Below, one piece after another: positions 16,614 to 26,444 of a DNA stretch of 64,000 nucleotides (position 1 is its first letter; every line of letters begins with the position of its first letter). The stretch lies in NCBI GenBank assembly GCA_947497485.1, contig CANMHB010000009.1, forward strand, positions 1 to 64,000. The letters are read 5' to 3'. The DNA comes from Flavobacteriales bacterium. GTDB lineage: Bacteria > Bacteroidota > Bacteroidia > Flavobacteriales_D > Crocinitomicaceae. Position numbers and translations under genes: made by a program. The notes under the pieces were generated by a model. It searched no databases, was not told the origin of the DNA, and saw nothing but the letters and a program-made list of their open reading frames with translations.

Positions 16614-18935
16614 TTATTCATTTTTATAATCAAATTTCTTCTCCAGATTTCCTATGCGAATTGAAAAAGATCCATCCTCCACAACAAAATCTCCATCTTT
16701 TCCAACGAATTTCAAATCACTTTTATTCAAATAAAACTTAAGTGATGCAACGCCGTTTGCGGGAATTGAAATTTTATGAAATCGCTTTAATGTCTTTCCA
16801 CAAGGGATTAAACTTGCATAATTATCCGAAAGGTATAATTGAACGGTTTCTTTACAAGGAATATCACTTTTGTTTGATAGCTCAATTGAAACTTCAATCG
16901 AATCTTTACCGGTTAACACCTCTTTATTTATGTTCAATTTATCATATTTAACATTGCTGTAATTTAATCCAAATCCAAAATCCCACTCTGGATTATAAGC
17001 ATTGAATTTTCCGCTTTTCGCTCTATCAACACTAACAGGATGATCATAAAATTCTATTACACCATCATATTTCGGATAAGTATATGGTAACTTTCCACTA
17101 AAATTTTTCTCTCCATAAAGCAATTCTACCAATGCCTCTGCACCATAATCTCCAGGTAAATAACATTGAACAATAGCTGATACATCATCAACAATATCGT
17201 GAATTATTCTTGGGCGTGCTTCTAGTAAAACAAGAATTACTTTCTTTTTCTCCAACGAGGCAATCCTCGCTAGCTCCATTTGTTCATCTGATAAATTCAA
17301 TGACAAAATATCACCAGGTTTTTCGGTTGAAGGAAGTTCCCCAAGACAAAGCACCACGACATCAGACATTTTCACTTTTTGTTTGTAGTCTTCTAAGTTT
17401 TTAAATCGTGTCTTCTCAAAATCATTTTCAAGATATAATTCTGCGCCCGGTGAATAAAGGCAATTTGAATTTCCAAGTTTTTGTTCAAAAGCCTCACGGA
17501 TATTTAAACAATTTTTCGTGTTAAATGCAGTATCTAACCCCTGCCATGTGTGCGTCCAAGCTCCATTTAAATAAATTAAATTATTGGCTGTAGGTCCTGC
17601 AATTAAAACTTTTTCATTCGTTTTAAGAGGCAAAGCATTACCTTCATTTTTCAAAAGGGTAATTGATTCCAATGCCGCTTCTTTTGATTTCTCCTTAAAT
17701 TCATTACCTCCAAATTTGGAATATTGATTCATTTCCGGAAGTGGTTGTTCAAACAAATTCAATTGAGATTTCACAAATAAAATTCTTCTAACCGCATCAT
17801 TTAATCTTTCTTCAGAAATTTTACCACTTTGAACAGCCTTGATCATTATTTCGCAATATTCTTTGTATTGCGGGCTGAGTGGAACCATACTCATATCAAC
17901 ACCTGCATTAAATGCTTGAACATATGCTTCTTCCAAGGTCGCTGAAGTATGATGAACCGTATTCAGCATGATAAAATCTTCCCAGTCAGATACTGCAAAA
18001 CCTTCAAATCCCCAATTATTTTTTAGTGTTTTCGTGATTAATTTATGATTCAAATGTCCTGGAATTCCATTTACAGCACCGCTGTTAATCATAACTGTTA
18101 AAGCTCCATGTTCAACTGCTTTTTTAAATGTTGGTAGATAAAGCTCCTTCATATATTTTTCAGGAATCCATGCTGGCGTTCGATCTCTTCCACTTAATGA
18201 TCCGCTATATCCTACAAAATGTTTCATACAGGATGCAACATGATATTGATCGATCGTTTTGCCGCCTTGATAACCATCAATAATTGCAGCACCCATAACT
18301 GAAGCCAAATAAGGATCCTCTCCAAGCGTTTCAAAAGTTCTTGACCACAAAGGTTGTCTAGCTATATCTAAAACAGGAGAGAAATTCCAAGGAATTCCTG
18401 AAGCTCGCGTTTCGTAAGCGGTAATTTCTCCAAATTCCTTTGCTAAAGACGGATTCCAGGTTGCTGCCAAACCAATTTCTTGCGGAAATAACGTCGCACC
18501 CATTGTGTAATTTATCCCATGAATAGCATCAATACCATAAATGACTGGTGTTTTTGTTTTACCGCTTAAATAAGGTTTATGAATCGCTTCTAATATCCCT
18601 TTCCATTCAGCAAGTGAGAATGTATGATAACCAACATTTAAAACGGATCCAACATGATATTTGTAAATGACCTCATTCAATTTACTTGTGTCAACCTCTG
18701 CTGGATTAATTGCAACACCTTTATCGTCGGTTTTTAGAATAACATCCAAGGTAACTTGACAGGTTTGACCAACCTTTTCAGCCAACGACATCTTTTCAAT
18801 CTGCGCGTTTATTCGATCATAAATTGGCGATTTTCGTGTAGCCGAAATATATTCAGTGTTCTTGCAAGATAGCGCTATCAATAAGATTGTAAAAGCAAAA
18901 ACAAAATTTAGTTTTAAACCAGGTTTTCTATTCAT
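16614..18935 (-). CDS. GH3 beta-glucosidase lipoprotein
   Basis: 773 aa with a lipoprotein signal peptide (LLIALSCKN, Cys24). The GH3 N-domain carries the substrate-binding KHF (about 238-240) and GRDRTPAW. The nucleophile is Asp317 in FAVSDWEDF. The C-domain and an FnIII-like domain (from about 660) complete a BglX-type enzyme of normal length. It should release glucose from beta-1,3/1,6-gluco-oligosaccharides in the periplasm, downstream of the GH16 endo-enzyme. It starts 15 bases after the GH16 stop, in the same operon. Confidence 0.93.
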   Translation of the reverse strand: MNRKPGLKLNFVFAFTILLIALSCKNTEYISATRKSPIYDRINAQIEKMSLAEKVGQTCQVTLDVILKTDDKGVAINPAEVDTSKLNEVIYKYHVGSVLNVGYHTFSLAEWKGILEAIHKPYLSGKTKTPVIYGIDAIHGINYTMGATLFPQEIGLAATWNPSLAKEFGEITAYETRASGIPWNFSPVLDIARQPLWSRTFETLGEDPYLASVMGAAIIDGYQGGKTIDQYHVASCMKHFVGYSGSLSGRDRTPAWIPEKYMKELYLPTFKKAVEHGALTVMINSGAVNGIPGHLNHKLITKTLKNNWGFEGFAVSDWEDFIMLNTVHHTSATLEEAYVQAFNAGVDMSMVPLSPQYKEYCEIMIKAVQSGKISEERLNDAVRRILFVKSQLNLFEQPLPEMNQYSKFGGNEFKEKSKEAALESITLLKNEGNALPLKTNEKVLIAGPTANNLIYLNGAWTHTWQGLDTAFNTKNCLNIREAFEQKLGNSNCLYSPGAELYLENDFEKTRFKNLEDYKQKVKMSDVVVLCLGELPSTEKPGDILSLNLSDEQMELARIASLEKKKVILVLLEARPRIIHDIVDDVSAIVQCYLPGDYGAEALVELLYGEKNFSGKLPYTYPKYDGVIEFYDHPVSVDRAKSGKFNAYNPEWDFGFGLNYSNVKYDKLNINKEVLTGKDSIEVSIELSNKSDIPCKETVQLYLSDNYASLIPCGKTLKRFHKISIPANGVASLKFYLNKSDLKFVGKDGDFVVEDGSFSIRIGNLEKKFDYKNE

Positions 18936-18949
18936 CTCACCTCCAATTC

Positions 18950-20041
18950 TTACTGAAATACACGAACGTAATCTACATACATTTTTTGAGGAAACACAGT
19001 TGTTCCATCAGGGCTTCCTGGCCAATTTCCACCGACAGCTAAGTTGAATATCAAAAAGAAATTGTTGTGGAATGCACTCATGTTTGCAGGTGTAATATCA
19101 ACCGTATTGTAAGGAACATTATCTAATAACCATGTAATTGAATTTTGATTCCAAACAATGGAAAACACGTGAAATTCATCTGCAAATCTTCCAGAAGAAA
19201 GCACTTTACTATTTCCAAATTGAGCATGCGATCCATTTTCGTTCCAATGCACCGTTCCGTGAACCGTTCGATCATTTGCACCCGCCCCACCAATCATTTC
19301 CATGATATCTATTTCACCACAAGTCGGCCAACTAACTGAACTGATATTATCACCTAACATCCAAAATGCTGGCCATATACCTTGTCCATATGGCAAAGCA
19401 GCACGAATATCAATTCGTCCATATTTCCAAGATTTAATTCCTTGGGTCTTTAAACGAGTGGACGTATAATTTTGAGCATTGAATTGTTCTTCTTTTGCTG
19501 TGATTTCTAAATATCCATTATTCACAGAATGATTCTGATTGGTATAATACTGAAGTTCATTATTTCCCCATCCACCACTACCAGTTCCTATATCGAATGT
19601 CCAATCTGACGATAATGTTGTTCCATTGAATTCATCATCCCAAACTAACGAATAATTAGCGTATGTAAGTGGCGAGGTATAACCAGTCGTTGGCGCACCA
19701 GAGGAACCGCTTGTAACATTTACAACAACCGTATCCGTTTTAGAAATGTAATCCGTGTATGACGTATTGGCTTGCGTTCGCACAATGTAGGTTCCTGAAA
19801 CAGAACATGTAAAACTAGCACTTCCGTTTGTTGTTTCGATGACAGTAGAATCAGCTCCACGGATGAACGTAACTGTGTAGAAATTTGCATTTTCAGCAGT
19901 TGCTTGCACATCGATTACAGAACCATTAACATTGATTGCCGTAACTAGATTTGTTGGCAAAACCACTGATGCTGGGGGATTTGGTTTTTCACAAGAAAAA
20001 AATCCAATTACGAGAAGAAATATTAAATTCATTTTACCCAT
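18950..20041 (-). CDS. GH16 laminarinase-type endoglucanase lipoprotein
   Basis: 363 aa. Lipobox GFFSC (Cys17). An N-terminal Ig/PKD-like domain spans about 30-112, followed by a GH16 domain. The catalytic signature is EIDIME (Glu243 nucleophile, Asp245, Glu248 acid/base), supported by WDDEFNGTTLSSDW, GRIDIRAALPYGQGIWPAFW, and the C-terminal FPQKMYVDYVRVFQ. These are endo-beta-1,3(4)-glucanases that act on laminarin-like glucans, here on the cell surface. It lies between the glycan-binding lipoprotein and the GH3 gene. Confidence 0.93.
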   Translation of the reverse strand: MGKMNLIFLLVIGFFSCEKPNPPASVVLPTNLVTAINVNGSVIDVQATAENANFYTVTFIRGADSTVIETTNGSASFTCSVSGTYIVRTQANTSYTDYISKTDTVVVNVTSGSSGAPTTGYTSPLTYANYSLVWDDEFNGTTLSSDWTFDIGTGSGGWGNNELQYYTNQNHSVNNGYLEITAKEEQFNAQNYTSTRLKTQGIKSWKYGRIDIRAALPYGQGIWPAFWMLGDNISSVSWPTCGEIDIMEMIGGAGANDRTVHGTVHWNENGSHAQFGNSKVLSSGRFADEFHVFSIVWNQNSITWLLDNVPYNTVDITPANMSAFHNNFFLIFNLAVGGNWPGSPDGTTVFPQKMYVDYVRVFQ

Positions 20042-20051
20042 GGTCGTTAAT

Positions 20052-20903
20052 TTATAAACTTTTTAATTTAAGATACCAAAGCAATCCGCCCGCATGATGC
20101 TTGTATTGAAGGGATAACGTTGAATCAGTAATGCCAATAATTTTATATGTTTTAATCCCTGTATAAAATCCAATAAACGAATTATTCGAAGTAGTGATTG
20201 TAGTATCAGTACCTTCAAGTAAATTCCAAGATTCGTCTATTTGATTGCTGTAGGGAGCTGTAAAGTCACCTAAATTTTGATAAGAACCAGGAAATGATGC
20301 AGCTAATGAATTGTGAATATATACATTTCCATTATTTATCATATCGAATTTAAATCCATTTAAATGAAAAACGTATTGATCGTCATACAAACCACAACCA
20401 GCTTTTTCGTTTGCTCCAGCCGCCCACCATTCAGGCACATTTCCAAGTGCACTTATTGGATCAGGCCCCACACCAAAATGTCCAGCTGAAACAGAATCGA
20501 TTACCCACGTTTTAAAACCTGGACCATTAATTCCCCCTGTTAGCATGGTATAAATTGGATTATTTAAAAGTCCTAAGTTATCTTGATCAATCGTAACTTG
20601 TTGAGAGGTACTTTTACTACCACCAGAAGCGTATACCGTTAGTTTAACCGTATAGGTTCCTGCATAAGGATAAGGACAAGAAACCGATGAACCTTTTGCT
20701 GAAGTTCCGTTACCAAAATCCCAAACGCACTGAATATTCGCATTATTAGCCGTAAACTGAATAATATTTGCATTATCTGCAGAAGGCACATAGGTAAACG
20801 ATGCATCTGCTAGTGTTGGAGCAGGTCCTAATTTGGGATCTTCTTTCTTACATGAAAAAATCAGTAATAAAAGACCTATTGAAAAAATGAGTTTCGTTTT
20901 CAT
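20052..20903 (-). CDS. PKD-containing surface glycan-binding lipoprotein
   Basis: 283 aa with lipobox IFSCKK (Cys18). A PKD domain (about 36-108; WDFGNGTSAKGS, YPYAGTYTVKLTV) is followed by a C-terminal domain of about 170 residues containing KTWVIDS, AGCGLYDDQYVF and ITDSTLSLQYKH. This layout is typical of surface glycan-binding proteins encoded just after SusD in laminarin loci. It should bind beta-glucan and assist SusCD uptake. It is 11 bases after the GH16 start side and 11 bases from SusD. Confidence 0.82.
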   Translation of the reverse strand: MKTKLIFSIGLLLLIFSCKKEDPKLGPAPTLADASFTYVPSADNANIIQFTANNANIQCVWDFGNGTSAKGSSVSCPYPYAGTYTVKLTVYASGGSKSTSQQVTIDQDNLGLLNNPIYTMLTGGINGPGFKTWVIDSVSAGHFGVGPDPISALGNVPEWWAAGANEKAGCGLYDDQYVFHLNGFKFDMINNGNVYIHNSLAASFPGSYQNLGDFTAPYSNQIDESWNLLEGTDTTITTSNNSFIGFYTGIKTYKIIGITDSTLSLQYKHHAGGLLWYLKLKSL

Positions 20904-20913
20904 ATTCTAACTT

Positions 20914-22374
20914 TTAATAACCTGGATTTTGAGACCAATTTCCACCTGCTAAATCAATTTCAACTTGAGGAATTGGGAATAATTCATGCTTACCTGGAAC
21001 AAAACCTTGAATGAAATCAGCGGCTTGACCCGTTCGAACTAAATCAAAAAATCGCAAACCCTCACCTGAAAGTTCATAGCGTCTTTCTTTATATATTTTA
21101 TCTATTGAGTTGACTGATATTCCTGGAATTCCTGCTCGCGTTCTAACTTGATTCACCAAAATCTGAGCTTGTGAAGAATTACCGAGTTGATAGTGAGCTT
21201 CAGCTGCCATCAATAAAACATCTGCATACCGCATAACGCGGTAGTTTACAGGACTAGTCAAATCATTATCAGGTAAACCTATTTCTCCTTGTCGTTTGAT
21301 ATACTTGTTATTATAAAATCCTGTATGACCACCTGCTCCAATTGCATAAGTAATGGATGAGGCGTTAGGTTGCGCTGCGATAAAAGCGTCAATATCTAAA
21401 ACTGTTGCAGCCCTTCTTGGATCAATTGGACTAAATGCATCATATAATTCTTGCGTTGGAAGATTGTAACTATTTCCATCACCATAAACTGGTCCGTTGT
21501 ACTGTCTAATACCTTGAAAACCAACTGCCGCATTTCCTTCCAAACAAATTAAACAACCATAGCTTCCGCCTTCTAAGCCTGTATATTGAACATCAAATAC
21601 AGTTTCACTGTTATTTTCATTTGCTACCGAAAATAAGTCATTGTAGTTTGGAATTAAACTATAACTCCCAGAATTTATAACTTCATCGAAAGTTGAAGCG
21701 GCCTCTGAAAACTTATTTTGATATAAATAAACCTTACCAAGAAATGCAAGTGCAGCACCTTTTGTAGCTCTTCCTTTTTGTGATGCAATTGGATTTAATA
21801 CTTGCGAAGCTTCGGAAAAATCTTTTTCAATTTGAGCATAAACTTCAGCTTTTGGTGATCGTGGAATTTGCAAAGCTTCTTCGATTCCAATGCGTTTGTC
21901 AATAATCAATGGAACATCGCCAAAATACTTTACCAATTCAAAATAGTAATAAGCACGTAAGAATTTTGCCTCAGCTATTATATGATCTTTCCCCACAAAG
22001 TCAATATTATCTTTATGTTCAAGAATATAATTAGCGCGAGTTATTCCCGTATAGTTCCAACGCAAAACATTTCTTAATTCATTGTTTACCCCTCCATGCG
22101 TCATGTTATCTATTTGATGCAGGCCTTGGGAGTCGTTCACACTCTCTCCACCTGCAATTGCATTATCTGAGGCTATTTCCCCAAGCCATAGCGTCATAAA
22201 TGAGCCTTGTAGCATATCATATGCACCGGTTAGCGCGCGATCATAATCCTCTGGTGATTGGAAAAAATTCTCCACATCTTGGGAATAAGGCGGATCAACC
22301 GATAAAAATTTCTCACAACCTGAAAGAAATGCGAACCAAACGAGCAAGAAACTAATTAAACCTATTTTTCTCAT
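20914..22374 (-). CDS. SusD/RagB-family glycan-binding lipoprotein
   Basis: 486 aa. Lipobox LSGCEKFL, SusD-like N-terminal region with TPR-like repeats, and the C-terminal SusD signature (RYADVLLMAAEAHYQLGNSS, INQVRTRAG, IYKERRYELSGEGLRFFDLVR). SusD proteins form the lid of the SusC transporter at the cell surface and capture oligosaccharides. It is separated from susC by 4 bases. The rest of the operon (GH16, GH3) makes beta-1,3-glucan the likely substrate. Confidence 0.95.
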   Translation of the reverse strand: MRKIGLISFLLVWFAFLSGCEKFLSVDPPYSQDVENFFQSPEDYDRALTGAYDMLQGSFMTLWLGEIASDNAIAGGESVNDSQGLHQIDNMTHGGVNNELRNVLRWNYTGITRANYILEHKDNIDFVGKDHIIAEAKFLRAYYYFELVKYFGDVPLIIDKRIGIEEALQIPRSPKAEVYAQIEKDFSEASQVLNPIASQKGRATKGAALAFLGKVYLYQNKFSEAASTFDEVINSGSYSLIPNYNDLFSVANENNSETVFDVQYTGLEGGSYGCLICLEGNAAVGFQGIRQYNGPVYGDGNSYNLPTQELYDAFSPIDPRRAATVLDIDAFIAAQPNASSITYAIGAGGHTGFYNNKYIKRQGEIGLPDNDLTSPVNYRVMRYADVLLMAAEAHYQLGNSSQAQILVNQVRTRAGIPGISVNSIDKIYKERRYELSGEGLRFFDLVRTGQAADFIQGFVPGKHELFPIPQVEIDLAGGNWSQNPGY

Positions 22375-22378
22375 AATC

Positions 22379-25300
22379 TTAAAATTTTAATTGGACTCCA
22401 CCCATGATGTTTTTAGCTTGCGGATAAAATCCATAATCCACCCCAGCAGACAATGCATTGGAAGAACTAATATCTGGATCGAACCCTTGATATTTTGTAA
22501 ATGTCAACAAATTGTTTCCAGCTAAATAGAAACGAAGCGATTCAACTTTAATTTTCTTCAAGATTTTTGCTGGAATTGTATAACCAATCTGGATGTTTTT
22601 TAATCGCGCAAAAGATCCGTCTTCCACATAATAGGATGAAAAAATATTGTTACGCGTTGCCTCAGTTGTTAAGCGTGGGTGCTCATTTGTTGATCCTGGT
22701 CCTGTCCAACGATCAATTACATAACCAAGCTGATTCGCATATGGCTGTTGACGCTCAAAATTTCTAATGATTTCTTGACCAATTGCAGAATAGACCATTC
22801 CTGAAACATCAAATCCTTTGTATTTTAAATTGAATGAAAAGCCAAAAGTAAAATCAGGTATTGGTGAACCCAAATTCGTTTTATCTGAATCGTCATTAAA
22901 ATTGATGACACCATCACCATTTTGGTCAACGAAAATCAAATCTCCTGGTTGAGCTCCTTCTTGCACAACAGCAGCATTATCAATTTCCTCTTGCGTTTGA
23001 TAAACACCAGCTGTTTCATATCCGAAGAAATAGCCAATTTCATATCCTTCTTGAAAACGTGTTGCAACGTCTCCCCCAACGCTGAAGGCAGCGCCTGGAA
23101 TGTAATCTATTCCTGTTGGAACTTTGGTTACTTTATTCGAAAGCGTAGTCACATTAAAATTAACATCAGCTGAAAAATCTTTGAATTTCTTCAAGTGATA
23201 AGCTAATTCAAACTCTAATCCTTTATTGGAAACGTTACCAGCATTGATAATTGGCGGATATCCTCCAGGACCATATGAACCAAGAATAGCTGTAACATCT
23301 GGTTGGAATAAAAGATCAAACGTGTTTTTAATAAAATAGTTTGTCGTGAAATCAAGTCTCTTCCAAAATGTTAAATCCAAACCAACATTTAATTGACGCG
23401 TTGTTTCCCATTTCAAATCAGGATTGGATGGACGACCAATCGCAACGCCTTGTGTAATCAAATCATCAAAGACATATACTCCTTCGCCATTCAATAATCC
23501 ACGATAGGCAAAGTTTGGAATTTGATCGTTTCCTGAAATACCATAACTCAAGCGAATTTTTGCATAATCAATAAACTTGATTTTATAAAATGACTCGTCA
23601 GATAAAATCCATCCAGCTGAAAATGTAGGGAAAAATCCATAACGGCTATTCGGCCCGAATTTACTTGAGCCATCACGTCTCAAAATTGTTGAAAACAAAT
23701 ACCTGTCTTTCAAGCTGTATTCAGCTCTAAGGAAGGCAGAAACTAAACGCTCTTTGAATTCCCAAGAATTTACGTTATTCAGGTAACCACCCTGTGCTGT
23801 ATTTGCTGAAATATCCGCGTAATCCACAGAGTTATTTGGAATTCCAAAAGCAGTTCCATTCAGCGAGTTACCTTTTCTTTGAAAAATCGATGCGCCAGCA
23901 GTTCCTTTTATTTTATGAATGGAATCAAATGTTCGTTCATAATTGAAATAACTTTCATACGTCAAATCAACAAATGTTGAACGCTCTTCATAAACTGCTG
24001 CTCCTCTTTCAATTTCTGTTCCAGTGGCAATTTCAACCGTTGGAGACTCTAATTCTTCGTTAAGGGCTGTATTTGCATACTTTCCATCACCATACCAAAC
24101 AAGTGGAGAAAAGACTTTCCCGTCAACTATTGCCGCATTGTAGTTGATTCGATTTGTAAAAGACAAATGATCATTGAAATTATATATGAATTCCTCTTTT
24201 CCTACGACCTTGTTTGCTATATTCCAATTGTATTGATTTTGCATTTGAGCAATTGGGTTAATGATGTCACTAACCTCTTCCATGTATGAAAATTGTCCGT
24301 TTGGTTTTTTAATCGGAACCGTCGGAAATGCATTGATCGTATTATATAAAACCGATCCTATTCCATTTTCAGGAAGTGTACTTCGTGAATCATTTGAATA
24401 AAGAAGAACGGAATTCAATTTTAACTTTGAAGATAAATCTGTGCTAAAATTCAAACGAGCGTTATACCTAGAAAAATTTGCTTTTGGTCCACCAACGATT
24501 CCATCTTGCGTTAAATAACCCAAACCAATGGAGTATCTCGTATTCAAAGTTCCACCATTGATACTTAAATTATGGCTATGCATTGGTGCTGATTGAAAAA
24601 CAGAGTCTTGCCATGATGTTCCATCTCCTAAATTTGTATTATTGAAAGGCATTGTCTGCCCTCCCAACCCAAACATTTCATTTTTAATAATCGCATATTC
24701 CGTCGCATTCAATAAATCCAGTTTTCGAGATGTTTGTTGCATTCCATAAAAACCATTATATTCGATTTGTGGCTTACTATTTAAACTGCCTTTCTTCGTT
24801 TCAACGATAATGACACCATTTGCAGCACGAACACCATAAATACCAGCCGTAGCATCCTTTAAGACATTTATCGATTTTATATCAGATGGATTCAACGCAT
24901 TCAGACCTTCAGAATCGTAAACAATACCATCCACTAAAATAAGTGGGTCGTTGTCTCCAAATGTGGAAAGTCCTCGAATACGAATGTTAGAAGAACCTCC
25001 CGGGGAACCTGAGTTTGTTGAAATATTCACACCAGCAACTTGACCTTGCAGGGCTTGATCAACTCGGGAAATATTTAATTTTTCTATATTCTCCCCATTA
25101 ATTTTCGAATTTGCACCAGTGAATTCTTTGCTTTTAGCTGAACCGTACCCAACCACAACGACCTCTTGGTTCTCTTTTAATGCATCTTTTAAAGTAACAT
25201 CTAATTTCTTACTTCCGTTTAAAGCAATTTCTTGTTTTTCAAAACCTATTAAATTGAAAATTAAGATTGAATTATTGATATCTGTAACTTCGATTTCATA

Positions 25301-25474
25301 AAATCCATCAGAGTCAGTCGTTGTTCCGATATTCTGGCCTTTAATTTGAACCTTGACAAGTGGAATACCGATATTCATTTCGTTCTTCACAAACCCATTA
25401 ACCCGCTCTTTTTGAGCATTTATGATGTTTATCGTCAATATAAAAATGAAAAATACAAGTGATTTTTTTACCAT
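22379..25474 (-). CDS. SusC/RagA-family TonB-dependent receptor
   Basis: 1031 aa. Signal peptide, carboxypeptidase-D-like domain (KERVNGFVKNEMNIGIPLVK, about 25-105), TonB-box region VVVVGYGSAKSKEFTG, plug domain (QVAGVNISTNSGSPGGSSNI, IRGLSTFGDNDPLILVDGIV) and a long barrel ending in aromatic F (GGVQLKF). It imports oligosaccharides across the outer membrane with SusD. It is the first gene of the laminarin-type operon. The 126-base upstream gap holds a strong palindrome and a 19-base motif shared with the region upstream of the Nudix-type regulator. Confidence 0.96.
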   Translation of the reverse strand: MVKKSLVFFIFILTINIINAQKERVNGFVKNEMNIGIPLVKVQIKGQNIGTTTDSDGFYEIEVTDINNSILIFNLIGFEKQEIALNGSKKLDVTLKDALKENQEVVVVGYGSAKSKEFTGANSKINGENIEKLNISRVDQALQGQVAGVNISTNSGSPGGSSNIRIRGLSTFGDNDPLILVDGIVYDSEGLNALNPSDIKSINVLKDATAGIYGVRAANGVIIVETKKGSLNSKPQIEYNGFYGMQQTSRKLDLLNATEYAIIKNEMFGLGGQTMPFNNTNLGDGTSWQDSVFQSAPMHSHNLSINGGTLNTRYSIGLGYLTQDGIVGGPKANFSRYNARLNFSTDLSSKLKLNSVLLYSNDSRSTLPENGIGSVLYNTINAFPTVPIKKPNGQFSYMEEVSDIINPIAQMQNQYNWNIANKVVGKEEFIYNFNDHLSFTNRINYNAAIVDGKVFSPLVWYGDGKYANTALNEELESPTVEIATGTEIERGAAVYEERSTFVDLTYESYFNYERTFDSIHKIKGTAGASIFQRKGNSLNGTAFGIPNNSVDYADISANTAQGGYLNNVNSWEFKERLVSAFLRAEYSLKDRYLFSTILRRDGSSKFGPNSRYGFFPTFSAGWILSDESFYKIKFIDYAKIRLSYGISGNDQIPNFAYRGLLNGEGVYVFDDLITQGVAIGRPSNPDLKWETTRQLNVGLDLTFWKRLDFTTNYFIKNTFDLLFQPDVTAILGSYGPGGYPPIINAGNVSNKGLEFELAYHLKKFKDFSADVNFNVTTLSNKVTKVPTGIDYIPGAAFSVGGDVATRFQEGYEIGYFFGYETAGVYQTQEEIDNAAVVQEGAQPGDLIFVDQNGDGVINFNDDSDKTNLGSPIPDFTFGFSFNLKYKGFDVSGMVYSAIGQEIIRNFERQQPYANQLGYVIDRWTGPGSTNEHPRLTTEATRNNIFSSYYVEDGSFARLKNIQIGYTIPAKILKKIKVESLRFYLAGNNLLTFTKYQGFDPDISSSNALSAGVDYGFYPQAKNIMGGVQLKF

Positions 25475-25510
25475 TTAGCGTTAGTTTATGTTGGTAAATT
25501 TATAAAAATT

Positions 25511-25534
25511 ATTTAATTATTGTAATTTTAACAA
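25511..25534 (-). promoter_or_regulatory. Shared 19-base motif upstream of susC
   Basis: On the minus strand it reads TTGT, one variable base, then AAAATTACAATAATTAAAT. The same 19 bases, with the TTGT in place, occur on the plus strand at 26346-26369, upstream of the regulator gene. An exact match of this length in two short intergenic regions of one locus is unlikely to be chance even in AT-rich DNA. Confidence 0.5.
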
Positions 25535-25543
25535 TAAGTATTT

Positions 25544-25567
25544 AACAATTAGCAGCTGCTATTGTTC
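25544..25567. promoter_or_regulatory. Palindromic operator candidate upstream of susC
   Basis: A perfect 12-base palindrome TAGCAGCTGCTA, with outer arms AACAA/TTGTT offset by one base. It is the only GC-rich stretch in an otherwise A/T intergenic region, 70-90 bases before the susC ATG. No T-run follows on either side, which argues against a terminator. It is a good site for the dimeric Nudix-type regulator encoded next door. Confidence 0.5.
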
Positions 25568-25600
25568 TTTTTGAATTAATACTAAGTAAAATTCTCAGCA

Positions 25601-26296
25601 TTACATCTTAAACCGAGACTCGCCCAAGAGCGTAAGTTTGTCAAATGTTTTTTTATCGAATGAAAATAGTTTTGCCGGTCTGTGTTTAACGTTTTGCTGT
25701 TTTTCTTCGTGAGCGACTAACGGAATATTTTTGATCTTTTTACGAAAATTTGCCTTATCCATTTCGAGTTGGTAAGCATATTCAAAAAGTTTTTGCATTT
25801 CATTTAATGTAAACCGTTCCGGAAGTAAATCAAAACAAATAGGTTCGTTCTGTAGTTTTTGTTTCAACACATTAAATGTTGAATTCAAAATGTGATTGTG
25901 ATCAAATGCTAATTTCGGTATTTCATGCAATGGAACCCAACTCACTTCCTCTGCCCATGATGAAGCTTTAACCTCAAAATCCTCAATTTTAATCAAAGCA
26001 AAATAACTGATTGTTATTACACGACCTTCTGGATGCCTATTTGGATTTCCAAATGTTTCCGACTGGTGCATTTCAACATTTTTCAAACCTGTGAGTTCAA
26101 AAAGAACTCTTTCCGCAGCTTGAGGCAGATCTTCATCAGGATAAACCAAATCACCAGGTACCGCCCAAAAGTTTTCAAATGGTTTTACAGAACGCTTAAT
26201 CAATAACGCTTTTATTTTTTCGTTTGAATAACCGAAAATAATACAGTCAACAGAAAAGGCTGATGAGAAAAAGTCAGTAAAATCAATTCGATACAT
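25601..26296 (-). CDS. Nudix-type transcriptional regulator (NrtR/AraR-like)
   Basis: 231 aa. An N-terminal Nudix fold (about 10-150) is joined to a C-terminal winged-helix region (about 160-231; LPERFTLNEMQKLFEYAYQL, NFRKKIKNI). The Nudix box reads GDLVYPDEDLPQAAERVLFE then LTGL. Relative to R-E-U-x-E-E, two catalytic glutamates are replaced (Val and Leu), so hydrolase activity is probably lost. This fits the NrtR-related sugar-responsive repressors of Bacteroidota (AraR-like), which use the dead Nudix pocket to sense a ligand. The position just upstream of susC makes it the likely local regulator of the glucan locus. Confidence 0.82.
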   Translation of the reverse strand: MYRIDFTDFFSSAFSVDCIIFGYSNEKIKALLIKRSVKPFENFWAVPGDLVYPDEDLPQAAERVLFELTGLKNVEMHQSETFGNPNRHPEGRVITISYFALIKIEDFEVKASSWAEEVSWVPLHEIPKLAFDHNHILNSTFNVLKQKLQNEPICFDLLPERFTLNEMQKLFEYAYQLEMDKANFRKKIKNIPLVAHEEKQQNVKHRPAKLFSFDKKTFDKLTLLGESRFKM

Positions 26297-26345
26297 TTAG
26301 TAATTTATTCAATAAATACACAACAAATTTACTTAATATTAATAT

Positions 26346-26369
26346 TTGTAAAAATTACAATAATTAAAT
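26346..26369 (+). promoter_or_regulatory. Shared 19-base motif upstream of the Nudix regulator
   Basis: TTGT, one base, then AAAATTACAATAATTAAAT, identical over 19 bases to the minus-strand copy at 25511-25534. It lies 50-73 bases upstream of the regulator ATG (26296), in the opposite orientation relative to its gene. This is consistent with binding by one protein that controls both genes. Confidence 0.5.
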
Positions 26370-26444
26370 TAAAATTTGAAAATAGTAAAAATTTGAAATG
26401 TAATGGACTAATTTTTAAAAAATCATTTGTCAAACAAGTAATTC

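Noticed and set aside
25544-25567. Palindrome as terminator of the Nudix regulator gene
   Set aside because: No T-run follows on the minus strand and it is close to the susC start; an operator is more likely, though a weak terminator cannot be excluded.
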